A stretch of 32,333 bases of DNA, taken from the IMG/VR virus record IMGVR_UViG_3300022208_000021, positions 1 through 32,333 of that record; one strand, written 5' to 3'. Positions within the stretch are counted from its first letter, which is position 1, and every line of letters begins with the position of its first letter. Source of the DNA: a virus. The notes below the pieces were generated by a model. It had not been told where the DNA came from. It made no database searches and saw nothing but the letters and a program-made list of their open reading frames with translations. Made by a program: the position numbers and the translations under genes. Shown piece after piece: positions 6,184-14,318 of this stretch.

Positions 6184-8655
6184 GTGAAGTTTACCGGTGT
6201 AGCTCCACTTGTAGTAGTAGCTACGCTCATAACACCGGGAACCGGATCTCTAGGTGTATCCGGTGCAGCCCCAAGGCAAGACAATGCTATTGTCTGCCAA
6301 ACGGGTTCTGTTTCCCTTGAAGGGTACGCCCCTAAAGCGGTAGAGCCGGTCAAAATAACCCCGGATACGGGTAGCCTTACTGTATCCGGGGTTGCTCCCA
6401 CAACCGCTTTAGGGGTCTTTCTAACACCCGGAGCGGGAGCCCTGTCTTTAACGGGGCAAGCACCATCTACAAAGCAAGATATATATGTAGCTCCGAATAC
6501 AGGCTCTCTTTCTTTATCCGGTCAAGATCCATCCACAAAACGGGCATACATCGTTGCCGTACCGTCAGGGGAGCTATCTCTTTCTGGGTATGCTCCAAGC
6601 TTAGGAGCTGATGTTGAACGGACACCGGATTCTGGATCTATTTCCGTATCCGGTTATGCCCCTACATTAGAGGAAACGGATCATCACGTTATAACTCCCG
6701 GTGCGGGAGCTTTATCTTTTGATGGTCAAGCACCGACAGATTTAATTGATTACAGGTTCCAACCAAGCTCCGGTATCTTACGGATTGGTCTTTTTGAAGA
6801 TACCCCGGTAATTACCCCGGATTCAGGGTCTTTGTCGTTTGTCGGCTATGCCCCATCTGTAGAAGTTCCTACCGTAATAACGCCACAAACAGGGTCTTTA
6901 TCTGTATCTGGTTATGCTTCGTCAGCAAAAGAAGATAGATTTGTAACACCAGATTCCGATGACTTGTCTCTCGTTGGCTATGCCCCTTCGGTTCAACTGG
7001 CTACGTTTATACAACCGGGGTCCGGTTCTGTATCGCTTGTAGGACAAGCTCCATCGGCAGAGCAAGCATCGTTTATCACCCCCGGTACTGGATCCCTTGG
7101 TCTTTCGGGACTAAGCCCGTCTTTAGAGAAAGAGAACTTTGTAACCGTCCCTTCCGGTAGTCTGTCTATCGTAGGGTACGATCCAACCGTACAAGAAGCA
7201 GCAGTAGAGAATACGAATAGATCCCCCGGGGCTGGGGCTCTAAGCATTGTAGGATATGCCCCTACGGTAATAGCTCCTGTAGAGATTACGGTCCCTACAG
7301 GGTCTATCTCCATATCCGGGTATCAGCCGATTGTAGGCGGGGATCTTTTTGTAACGCCAGATTCGGGATCCCTTTCGATATCTGGCTACGCACCGGCACT
7401 CCTTGTACCGATCTCTATAACCCCTCAAACTGGTTCCCTAAGCTTACAGGGAGCAGCCCCATCAACAGAAAAAGAGCTATTCGTTACCCCCGGCACGGGG
7501 GTTCTATCGCTTTCAGGGCAAACCCCCGTTGTTGGAGGGGACAGGTTTATCACTCCGGGGGCTGGCTCCCTATCGTTTGTAGGGTATTCTCCGGTAGCTC
7601 AGCAGACCGGAGAAGAAATACGGACACCTACAACCGGGGCTCTATCCATATCCGGTCAGAGTGTCCGTACAGCAATCGGCACATTCACTCAGGCAGGATC
7701 CCTATCAGTCCAAGGAAGTGCGCCAAATGTAAGGGTAAATTCGATAATTCAAGTCCCTTCTGGGGCTTTGTCGATAGCGGGGGCTACTCCCAAGCAAGGG
7801 CTTCAGACAACCCCGGGAACTGGAAGCGTATCCGTTGCTGGGGTAGCCCCGGCTGTAACTACCGCAGAAGCAACGATAATTACCCCGCCTTCTGGCTCAC
7901 TACAAGTATCTGGATACATACCGGGAATAGGTATTGCCGTTTACCCGCAAACCGGCTCTCTGGCTTTATCCGGGTACTCCCCGTCCCTGCTGGTCAAGCA
8001 GAATTTCGATATCCAGCCGGGGACAGGCTCTCTTGCCCTTGCTGGGGTATCCCCGAGGTACGATTGGGCTCTCCTGACGCAATCTGGAGCGATTGCGCTG
8101 GATGGAAACGCCGGTTCTGTCGGAAAGGGGATTGTCCCGGGATCTGGATCCCTCTCGCTGGCAGGGGTAGCCCCCACCTTCAGCTATACAGAGAACCACG
8201 AAAGGACCGTACCTTCAGGGCAGCTCTCTATAGTCGGGAAAGGCATTGCAATCGACTTGGACGGGGATATCTACCTGTCCCCGGGAGCTGGAGCTATTCT
8301 AATAGGGGGTCAGATCCCCGCTCAGGATCATGGGGTATTCGTCCCCGCTGGATCCTTGGAGCTGGACGGATCGGCCCCCCCGGTAGGGGAAGGCATCCAG
8401 ACGCAAGCAGGAAGCCTTGTCCTAACCGGGGTAGCTCCATCAGTCGTTCCAAGCGTTGTTACCCAGATCCTCACTCAAACAGGGGAGCTTATCGTAATCG
8501 GTGGGGATGCCCCATCCATCCTGAGAGGAAATGCGATAACCCCGCCTTCAGGAAGCATTTGGATATACGGGATACAGCCGAAAGACTATGTAAGTATGAT
8601 CTTCACGAAGCTAATCTTTGAATTCGACAAGGTTATCATACACATAGGGGAATAG
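6184..8655 (+). CDS. Giant short-repeat adhesin-like protein (about 36 repeats)
   Basis: This 823-residue protein starts at GTG 6184 with a weak AGGGGG site upstream. Nearly the whole chain is a repeat of about 22-25 residues whose core reads T-P-x-[TSA]-G-[SA]-L-S-[LVI]-x-G-[YQV]-A-P-S. I count about 36 copies by eye, one clearly degenerate (near residue 200) and several with changed AP positions. Each copy probably gives one or two beta strands, so a long solenoid or fibre is likely. The last 25 residues break the pattern (SMIFTKLIFEF, then a KVIIHIGE tail) and may be an anchor or capping unit. DNA copies differ strongly although residues are conserved, so the array is old and under selection. 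It is followed by tail and fibre genes; host binding or tail decoration is inferred. Confidence 0.75.
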   Translation: MKFTGVAPLVVVATLITPGTGSLGVSGAAPRQDNAIVCQTGSVSLEGYAPKAVEPVKITPDTGSLTVSGVAPTTALGVFLTPGAGALSLTGQAPSTKQDIYVAPNTGSLSLSGQDPSTKRAYIVAVPSGELSLSGYAPSLGADVERTPDSGSISVSGYAPTLEETDHHVITPGAGALSFDGQAPTDLIDYRFQPSSGILRIGLFEDTPVITPDSGSLSFVGYAPSVEVPTVITPQTGSLSVSGYASSAKEDRFVTPDSDDLSLVGYAPSVQLATFIQPGSGSVSLVGQAPSAEQASFITPGTGSLGLSGLSPSLEKENFVTVPSGSLSIVGYDPTVQEAAVENTNRSPGAGALSIVGYAPTVIAPVEITVPTGSISISGYQPIVGGDLFVTPDSGSLSISGYAPALLVPISITPQTGSLSLQGAAPSTEKELFVTPGTGVLSLSGQTPVVGGDRFITPGAGSLSFVGYSPVAQQTGEEIRTPTTGALSISGQSVRTAIGTFTQAGSLSVQGSAPNVRVNSIIQVPSGALSIAGATPKQGLQTTPGTGSVSVAGVAPAVTTAEATIITPPSGSLQVSGYIPGIGIAVYPQTGSLALSGYSPSLLVKQNFDIQPGTGSLALAGVSPRYDWALLTQSGAIALDGNAGSVGKGIVPGSGSLSLAGVAPTFSYTENHERTVPSGQLSIVGKGIAIDLDGDIYLSPGAGAILIGGQIPAQDHGVFVPAGSLELDGSAPPVGEGIQTQAGSLVLTGVAPSVVPSVVTQILTQTGELIVIGGDAPSILRGNAITPPSGSIWIYGIQPKDYVSMIFTKLIFEFDKVIIHIGE
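6205..8590 (+). repeat. Protein-level tandem repeat array, period about 22-25 codons
   Basis: About 36 diverged copies coding for the core ITPxTGSLSLSGYAPS run through this stretch. Synonymous and conservative differences are spread over all copies. Stretches such as tctttatccgg or tctgtatccgg recur, but I found no long identical DNA block. Confidence 0.85.
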
Positions 8656-8657
8656 AC

Positions 8658-9221
8658 ATGGCGAATGTAAAGAAGCTCTGGACGAAAACGACAACGGGAT
8701 CCACGGTCTACGTCATCGTCAGGAGGGAATTAGACAGTTACCTTTTGAATGACGCTGGGGGGGATTTCGCTTCCTCACCGGCAGATCCATACGTTTCCCT
8801 GACGGAGAATACCGTAATCAAGAGCCTGTACGAGCTTTCCGAATCACGGGTAGCTTGGGAACCGGGACAATACAAGTCCTTCTTCTACCGGCAAGTAGGT
8901 GGATCTCCCGTCCCAGCTTCCGATACATTGCTTGAGGTTACGGATTTCTACGTTGTTGGAGACAGGGTAGTAGTTAATTTCCCCTACGAATACGGTAAGG
9001 TCGTAACCCATGCCTCAAACGGGGCGAATATCTTCAAAACAGACCTTTTGAATCCGACTACGGATTACTGCGTAGGATCCTTCGTGAAGTTCGTAAGCGG
9101 AGATTTGATAGAACAGGTCAGGAGGGTAACGTCTTTCTCCTCTTCTGCTTTCATAACGGTTGCAACATCATTTACCGCTACCCCAGCCGGGGATGATGAA
9201 TTCTTCTTGGTGAATCAATAA
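8658..9221 (+). CDS. Hypothetical phage tail-region protein
   Basis: This 187-residue protein begins MANVKKLWTKTTTGSTVYVI two bases after the previous stop; AGGGGAA lies upstream of ATG 8658. It is rich in beta-forming residues and aromatic residues, with FYRQVGGSPVPASDTLLEVTDF in the middle and DDEFFLVNQ at the end. There is no signal peptide, membrane span or catalytic motif, and I do not recognise a family. Its stop TAA shares its last A with the ATG of the Mtd/C1q-like gene, so the two are translationally coupled. It is probably an adaptor or fibre part. It comes just after the repeat protein and before the receptor-binding candidate. Confidence 0.7.
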   Translation: MANVKKLWTKTTTGSTVYVIVRRELDSYLLNDAGGDFASSPADPYVSLTENTVIKSLYELSESRVAWEPGQYKSFFYRQVGGSPVPASDTLLEVTDFYVVGDRVVVNFPYEYGKVVTHASNGANIFKTDLLNPTTDYCVGSFVKFVSGDLIEQVRRVTSFSSSAFITVATSFTATPAGDDEFFLVNQ

Positions 9222-9862
9222 TGCCTACATGGGGACCAGCAGGGTTTAGGCTTTCACCCTCATCTACTGCTTCTTACGGGTATCTCTTAGGAGGTCAGGC
9301 GAAATCTTGGGAGTACACGCAGATAAATCCTGTAGTCCCGGCGTATGTATTTGCATGGGAATCCGATACGGGAAGAATGAAGATCGGGGATGGGGTGTCA
9401 GATTGGAATACACTTCCATACTACACAATACCGATGCCGTATGGATCATGCTACGGGCTAAACATTGGCTTTACGAAAACATCTATGGTTCAAAACACTT
9501 GGTATGACGTATTGGATTCGGACATACAATCTGGATCCATACAGTTTACTTCTCATAGTCAAGGATTGATATCTTATCCAACCCCCGGGCATTATCACGT
9601 TAGCTTCCAAATAAGCATGGAGTGTAACGCAAACAACAAGCATATAGAGGTTGGGATAAAAAAGACCGGTACAGTAGTAGACAATGCACGGGTTATCTAC
9701 GAAACGAAAACAGCAAATTCGCAGTTCTCCGTATCCGGGGCTTCGATAGTTAGCATAGTGTCGGGCGGGACGATAAACATATCTGTACGGACAACGGATA
9801 CCGGGACACCGAATATAATCGTGTATAACACAAACCTTACGTCAGTATATTTGGGGCTATAG
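9221..9862 (+). CDS. Receptor-binding fibre candidate: Mtd-N-like segment plus C1q/TNF-like head
   Basis: This 213-residue protein starts at ATG 9221 within TAATG. No strong ribosome site is seen, so it relies on coupling to the gene upstream. Residues about 30-70 hold FAWESDTGRMKIGDGVSDWN followed by TLPYY. This motif is shared by many phage fibres and the N-terminal domain of the major tropism determinant (Mtd). Residues about 90-213 form a jelly-roll pattern (GHYHVSFQISMECNANNKHI, then IEVGIKKTGT, ISVRTTD and a terminal TSVYLGL) close to the C1q/TNF-like head of trimeric receptor-binding tips. It probably contacts the host. No variable repeat or reverse transcriptase is seen here, so diversity generation is not claimed. 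Confidence 0.7.
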   Translation: MPTWGPAGFRLSPSSTASYGYLLGGQAKSWEYTQINPVVPAYVFAWESDTGRMKIGDGVSDWNTLPYYTIPMPYGSCYGLNIGFTKTSMVQNTWYDVLDSDIQSGSIQFTSHSQGLISYPTPGHYHVSFQISMECNANNKHIEVGIKKTGTVVDNARVIYETKTANSQFSVSGASIVSIVSGGTINISVRTTDTGTPNIIVYNTNLTSVYLGL

Positions 9863-9871
9863 GAGGGAAAG

Positions 9872-10366
9872 ATGCCGATAACTTCAGGGCAATTAAAACT
9901 GTATCTGACCGGAGGGGCAAGCAATAACGACCCGGATCTTTCCCTTGGTGGGGTAATATCTACCACGGAATTTCAAAATGACACATTAGAGAATCTATTC
10001 TCCAGCATCCCACCACAAGAGGCTTTAACTGGATCCGTAAAGTATCGGGCTCTTGACTTGAAAAACACATCTGGGCTTACAGCTTATGACGGGATACTTT
10101 ACATCTCTTCGGAAACGACTTCTACTTACACAAAAATAGACATAGGAATTGATTCTGGGACTCAAACAATAGCAGATGAGGATACCGCTCCAGCTTCTCC
10201 AGCTATCACCTTTTCTCACCCCCTGTCTCTTGCTGGCGGCTTAAGCCTTGGGGATGTCTCTGCCGGGGGTACAGTAAGGCTTTGGTTTAGAAGAACCGTA
10301 ACCGCTGGCGCAACATCCTTGGCTACTGATACCGGAACTATTCTGGTTTCGTTTGGGACAATATGA
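9872..10366 (+). CDS. Hypothetical tail-region beta protein
   Basis: This 164-residue protein has AGGAGGG seven bases before ATG 9872, a strong initiation site. The sequence is beta-rich and low in charge: VKYRALDLKNTSGLTAYDGI, then LYISSETTSTYTKIDIGID, LSLGDVSAGGTVRLWFRRTV and a final TGTILVSFGTI. The phrase KYRALDLKNTSG, followed by a strand and then by VSAGGTVRLWFRRTV, is common in small phage proteins near fibres, though I cannot name a family. There is no signal, membrane span or catalytic motif. Its stop overlaps the next start (ATGA at 10363), coupling it to the tryptophan-periodic protein. Confidence 0.7.
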   Translation: MPITSGQLKLYLTGGASNNDPDLSLGGVISTTEFQNDTLENLFSSIPPQEALTGSVKYRALDLKNTSGLTAYDGILYISSETTSTYTKIDIGIDSGTQTIADEDTAPASPAITFSHPLSLAGGLSLGDVSAGGTVRLWFRRTVTAGATSLATDTGTILVSFGTI

Positions 10367-10698
10367 GCTATTTCCTTCTAAGCTCAGAGCTTGATACTCA
10401 TGCTGTAACAATAGAGCGAAAGTATTCTTGGAGTGTTTTTGCTGGTGTAGAGGAAACTTTTACTTTCGTCTGGGATATTCTTGAAACCGTGTCTGGAACA
10501 TTCATTACGAAGTGGAGCATATTGCAGAATGTTTATGCTGTTGGAACTATATATATAAAGTGGAGTATTTCAGTATATGTAGAGAGAAGTTTTTCCTATG
10601 TATGGGATGTTGCTACAAGGATTGGAACGAAGATAAAGTATACGTTTAGCGCAGCGAAACTAAAAAGCAGAATCTTCAGGAGAGATAGGATTGGCTGA
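10363..10698 (+). CDS. Tryptophan-periodic small repeat protein
   Basis: This 111-residue protein starts at ATG 10363 overlapping the preceding TGA. Five to six units of about 14 residues are visible. Tryptophans fall at 23, 37, 51, 67 and 81, with F95 in the next slot, giving spacings of 14, 14, 16, 14 and 14. The unit reads [FY]-x-W-[DS]-[IV]-x5-V-x3-[FT], for example FVWDILETVSGTFI. The pattern predicts a regular beta repeat with a stacked aromatic face. Related W-D-I repeats occur in some phage tail-region proteins, from memory. The C-terminal 17 residues are basic (KLKSRIFRRDRIG). A very short TTG frame begins inside its last codons. Confidence 0.75.
   Translation: MSYFLLSSELDTHAVTIERKYSWSVFAGVEETFTFVWDILETVSGTFITKWSILQNVYAVGTIYIKWSISVYVERSFSYVWDVATRIGTKIKYTFSAAKLKSRIFRRDRIG
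10678..10684 (+). promoter_or_regulatory. Ribosome binding site for the 15-codon frame at 10691
   Basis: AGGAGAG lies six bases before TTG 10691, inside the end of the tryptophan-repeat gene. It is a better Shine-Dalgarno match than the GGTGGGG before ATG 10735, which favours translation of the micro-frame. Confidence 0.5.
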
Positions 10699-10738
10699 CT
10701 TTTATAACGAAAGCATATATTGGTGGGGTGCAGGATGA
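10691..10738 (+). CDS. Possible 15-residue leader or micro-protein
   Basis: The frame from TTG 10691 to TGA 10738 encodes MADFYNESIYWWGAG. It has a good ribosome site (AGGAGAG, six-base spacer), starts within the last three codons of the preceding gene and ends in an ATGA overlap with ATG 10735 of the next gene. That arrangement is the same as for long genes in this window. The peptide is rich in aromatic residues and ends WWGAG. It may be a real small virion peptide, or only a coupling device that delivers ribosomes to the next gene, which has a weak site of its own. No function can be given. Confidence 0.45.
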   Translation: MADFYNESIYWWGAG

Positions 10739-11319
10739 GAAGCGTTAAGGCTCCAGCAGAGAAACGCCCATACTACTTTAACTTCTCTCACGATCTGCTT
10801 CCAGACGAAGAGATAGTAAGCTATGACCTTGCTTGCGTTGACGTTTCCGATTCTACCGACAGTTCTGCAACGATCATAAGCTCTGATTCGGTTGTCGGGA
10901 AAGAGGTAGAGGTTATAGTGCAAGCCGGTACAGAAGCGGAGATGCACAAGATAACCTGTACTGGACAAACCAGCTACGGATCAGAATACGAAAGGGAACT
11001 TTTCCTTGAGATAAAAACTGTCGTAACGGATGACTTCATCAAGCAGCCCGGGGCAAGCTTTACGTTTGCCGTAAAGTTCGACAACAGGCTTGCAAACGGG
11101 GAAAGCCTTGCTTCTGTAGCCGGTGCAGCTACGAGGGAGTCAACAGGAGCAAGCGTATATGGATCAATCGTATTGACTATGTATCTAGTGGGTACGCAAT
11201 GCTTGGTCCCTGTAACCGGAGGAACTAATGGGGAAACGTATCTCATTGAGGCAAGGGGTACGACCAGCTTGGGAAGGATACACCAGAAAACCATACGAAT
11301 GATCTGCAAGGAGAATTAG
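10735..11319 (+). CDS. Phage fibre-tail adaptor-like protein
   Basis: This protein has 194 residues from ATG 10735. I prefer this start to TTG 10720 because residues from MRSVKAPAEKRPYYFNFSHD match the usual opening of the phage fibre-tail adaptor family (K-x-P-A-E-x-x-x-Y-x-F-D/S-x-x-L), followed by a polar linker and an Ig-like sandwich. The first domain (to about residue 90) ends with EMHKITCTGQTSYGSEYERE and is of the kind that joins fibres to the tail. The second, from about 100, has FTFAVKFDNRLANGESLASV and a GTTSLGRIHQKTIRMIC strand near the end, another Ig-like unit. ATGA couples it to the micro-frame upstream. The next gene begins directly after its TAG. Confidence 0.6.
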   Translation: MRSVKAPAEKRPYYFNFSHDLLPDEEIVSYDLACVDVSDSTDSSATIISSDSVVGKEVEVIVQAGTEAEMHKITCTGQTSYGSEYERELFLEIKTVVTDDFIKQPGASFTFAVKFDNRLANGESLASVAGAATRESTGASVYGSIVLTMYLVGTQCLVPVTGGTNGETYLIEARGTTSLGRIHQKTIRMICKEN

Positions 11320-12834
11320 GTGTCTGTAACGCTAAGTGCATCCTTAGTAAATCCAACGAGTGTGATGCTTTCGTGGGAATATGACGGTGCGTTCGCACAA
11401 TCTGGCGGGGCAAACTTCATTATATATTGGAAAAACAATACACCACAAGGGCAAAGCTGGAAAAAGTTAGGGGTAACGAGCGAAAATGAATACCAAGTTA
11501 GCGGGTTAAACTGGACTACGATATATTCCTTTTACGTTGCAGCCCACCGTTATACAGACGCATACGGAGAGACAGTAGAAATAAGCAACGTAGTACAGAT
11601 ATTCTGCCAATGTGGGCAAGGGTTTGAGATCCCCCCAGAGAACATACCCCCTGAAGGGCCACCCAGCCTCTATGCTTGGGATCAATGGCAGCAATCGGTA
11701 GACATACAGGACGGTGTTGTAATGTTCTCATGCCAACAATGGGTAGGTCCGAATTACATATACCTGTTCAAGATTGTTGACGATACAGATTGGTATTTCC
11801 TTGGATATTACGAATCGGATTCTACTTTCCAAGCAGAACCACAAGTAAGATATGTCGGAGATAATGTGCTGATTTGCAGACCAAAGTACGAATTTAACCC
11901 AAGGACTATAGCCTTTCAAGACGGGGGGTTTACAGAAGTCCAATTCGACTATTACGTTTTAGACAAAGCTGTAAACGGGCTTTGCCTAAATTCATCTGGA
12001 CGGGCTGTTTATATCGTTAGGGCTCCTAATCCTTATCCCGGGGATCCATATTTATATTACCAGTATGGTGCTTGGGTGTCGTACAATAGCGGCTTAACTT
12101 ATGGTGTGGCTGAAGATATAATATACTTCCCCACATACCCGTTTATATCTACCGGATATGCTTCTTATGATGAGGCAGACGATGGTAATATATGGATAGC
12201 CGTAAATGTGCAATCCGCTTCTTCCCCACCACCCTATACCTATGCGAATAACATATACAAGTATCGGGTAGGAAGTGGATGTACGTTTGTCCAAAGCTTC
12301 GGGACAAATGTTAAAACTAACCGGGGTTATTGTTACGCAGAGGGAACCAAAATAGTATATAGCTATGTTGAAATGAATGTCGCATCTGGGACTCCACGCA
12401 TTTGCATAAGCACGGATAATGGAGCAAGTTGGAATACGAAAACCATTACAACAGCGAAAACCGGGGATCGTTATACCGGCCCAGTATGCTTGGCTAATGG
12501 AGTCATTTTAGTTCAAGCACCGGACAACGCAACAGGCTTTGATGTAGGAATACATAGAAGTACAGACAATGGAAATACTTGGTCTGTCGTTATGACTTTA
12601 GACCCGAGTGAATGGAACGAAGGATATATAACTGCAAGCACAATGAGGTCTGACGGGGATGACGTAGTGTTTACAACGTGCGACCTTTCTAAGTATCCAT
12701 ACGAAACAAACCGGCTTGCTTATTTGATTTCGCATGATGCTGGAGCAACATGGTCTACGGTTGTAGCCCCGCCGCTTAACGAAGTTATCTTCCCAGAAGG
12801 AGTTCCGATAAATCTTCCTTTTTATGTTCCCTGA
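11320..12834 (+). CDS. FN3 plus Asp-box (BNR) beta-propeller-like fibre or tailspike protein
   Basis: This 504-residue protein starts at GTG 11320 with AAGGAG upstream. Residues about 1-95 are a fibronectin type III domain (VNPTSVMLSWEYD, then YQVSGLNWTTIYSFYVAAHR). The rest is a long aromatic-rich beta region with at least three Asp-box motifs (S-x-D-x-G-x-x-W): STDNGASWN near residue 364, STDNGNTWS near 414 and SHDAGATWS near 471. Asp boxes mark sialidase-type beta-propellers and other glycan-binding phage proteins. No arginine triad or catalytic tyrosine can be assigned, so enzymatic activity is not claimed. Carbohydrate binding on the host surface is inferred from the fold and from its place between the adaptor and the gp10-like tail protein. 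Confidence 0.7.
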   Translation: MSVTLSASLVNPTSVMLSWEYDGAFAQSGGANFIIYWKNNTPQGQSWKKLGVTSENEYQVSGLNWTTIYSFYVAAHRYTDAYGETVEISNVVQIFCQCGQGFEIPPENIPPEGPPSLYAWDQWQQSVDIQDGVVMFSCQQWVGPNYIYLFKIVDDTDWYFLGYYESDSTFQAEPQVRYVGDNVLICRPKYEFNPRTIAFQDGGFTEVQFDYYVLDKAVNGLCLNSSGRAVYIVRAPNPYPGDPYLYYQYGAWVSYNSGLTYGVAEDIIYFPTYPFISTGYASYDEADDGNIWIAVNVQSASSPPPYTYANNIYKYRVGSGCTFVQSFGTNVKTNRGYCYAEGTKIVYSYVEMNVASGTPRICISTDNGASWNTKTITTAKTGDRYTGPVCLANGVILVQAPDNATGFDVGIHRSTDNGNTWSVVMTLDPSEWNEGYITASTMRSDGDDVVFTTCDLSKYPYETNRLAYLISHDAGATWSTVVAPPLNEVIFPEGVPINLPFYVP

Positions 12835-12845
12835 AGGAGATACAA

Positions 12846-14318
12846 ATGCCGGTCAAATATTACGCAAACATGGAGCTTGACAAGGGGATCATAACCCAGC
12901 TTCCGTCGGTTAGGACTGTCTGGGCATTTGGAAGGAATGTGCGCTTTAAGCCGGGATATGTATACAAGAGCCCCGGGAAGTCTATCATTACAAGGATTCC
13001 TTCTGGGTATCCGATCCGTGCCATGTTCTCCTTCGTAGGAACTGATGGGGCTGTACGAACCATCGTTTGCTGTGATGACGTAATATACTCATACAATTCG
13101 GACTTTTCCAGCTATTCCACGATAACTCCTTCCCCGGCTCCAACCGGAGGGGAAGATAACATCTGGCAGTTTGCCCTTGTTGCTGGGCTCCCGGTAATTA
13201 CCAACGGAAAGGATAGGATCTGGAAATGGTCAAGCTACGCCGGGGCTCTGTCTGTAATTACCGACTCCCCTACATACGCAAAAAACCTTTCTTCTTGTAT
13301 GCACCGGCTTGTTGTATCAAACGTATCGGAGGACGGATACACCTATACGGGTAGGATCCGGTGGTCTGAAGTTAGCAGACCAGAAAACTGGACTGTGGAT
13401 ATGACGAACAAATCCGGTTATATGGATTTGATGCAATACGATACCGGTGTAGGGGCGCACCAGAACATAAAGGCCCAGATAGCCATAGGGAATAAGATTT
13501 ACTTCTTTACGGAACGTGGGGTATGGCTTACGAACTTTGCGGAGCCAACGAAGGGGTTCTATATCGCTGGCTACGAAGCAGAGATTATATCAAGAAGGGC
13601 TGTTTGCCGTGTTGACAATACGATCTTCTGGGCTGGGAAAAAGGATTTCTTCTCTGCAACAGATGGGGCAGTAAAGCCTATCGGGATGCCGATCCGTAAC
13701 GATTATCTGAATTACCGGAGCAGCAGCTATCTTCAAAGGGCATTCTCCTTCCACAACAGGAACAACCGTGAAGTATGGTTCTGCGTACCCACGACACTCT
13801 CTACCGACACTCCAGACACGGCATACATCTACAACTACGAAATGGACAACTGGAGTATTTCAGATGTGAATTTCATTTCCGCTGGGGAATCGGATTTCTT
13901 GGCTTTGCCTTACGAGATTGTAGGGAACCAGAACGGAGATATCCTGAAGCTGGACGATGGGGACAACGATTACTATGCGGGGGCTGAATACCCGTTGACC
14001 GGATTCATAGAGACAGGGGATATGGCTTTTAACGCTCCAGACTTCACGAAGAAGATATCAGATGTCATGGCAGAGCCAGCTCCCCAGACGGATGTAACGG
14101 AGATGATGATCCAAGTGGGAGTTAAGAACCGTCTTTCCGATGATATCCGCTGGTCAGATCCAGTACCGTTCTCCCTTGGAGTGTCTGACTTTGCGGATTT
14201 CAACCACTTCAGGAAGGACGGTAAATACATAAGGCTACGGTTCTATTCGGACCAGCTGGATACCCCGTGGACTCTGGCTGGCTACTCACTCAAATACGAA
14301 ATGGGGGGGACAAGATGA
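12846..14318 (+). CDS. Tail / packaged-DNA stabilisation protein (P22 gp10-like)
   Basis: This 490-residue protein has AAGGAGA before ATG 12846. Its size (P22 gp10 is 472 residues) and motifs fit the short-tail hub family. Seen here are NVRFKPGYVYKSPG near residue 30, DNIWQFALVAGLPVITNGKD around 105-124, GRIRWSEVSRPENW near 170, a long beta region with IAIGNKIYFFTERGVWLTNF and REVWFCVPT, a YIYNYEMDNWS strand near 330 and a C-terminal sandwich ending YSLKYEMGG. Proteins of this type attach below the portal and seal packaged DNA in podoviruses. T7 gp12 is a longer relative by fold. It is the strongest single marker of a short-tailed phage in this window. Its stop overlaps the next start (ATGA). 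Confidence 0.75.
   Translation: MPVKYYANMELDKGIITQLPSVRTVWAFGRNVRFKPGYVYKSPGKSIITRIPSGYPIRAMFSFVGTDGAVRTIVCCDDVIYSYNSDFSSYSTITPSPAPTGGEDNIWQFALVAGLPVITNGKDRIWKWSSYAGALSVITDSPTYAKNLSSCMHRLVVSNVSEDGYTYTGRIRWSEVSRPENWTVDMTNKSGYMDLMQYDTGVGAHQNIKAQIAIGNKIYFFTERGVWLTNFAEPTKGFYIAGYEAEIISRRAVCRVDNTIFWAGKKDFFSATDGAVKPIGMPIRNDYLNYRSSSYLQRAFSFHNRNNREVWFCVPTTLSTDTPDTAYIYNYEMDNWSISDVNFISAGESDFLALPYEIVGNQNGDILKLDDGDNDYYAGAEYPLTGFIETGDMAFNAPDFTKKISDVMAEPAPQTDVTEMMIQVGVKNRLSDDIRWSDPVPFSLGVSDFADFNHFRKDGKYIRLRFYSDQLDTPWTLAGYSLKYEMGGTR

Noticed and set aside
9221-9862. Diversity-generating retroelement with an Mtd-like target
   Set aside because: Only the N-terminal fibre motif is shared with Mtd. No reverse transcriptase, template repeat or adenine-biased variable repeat was seen in the window, and the C-terminal part is C1q/TNF-like.
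14267-14314. Upstream start for the GNAT-like gene
   Set aside because: The extra residues come from reading the gp10-like gene in another frame. ATG 14315 has the ATGA overlap used throughout the window.
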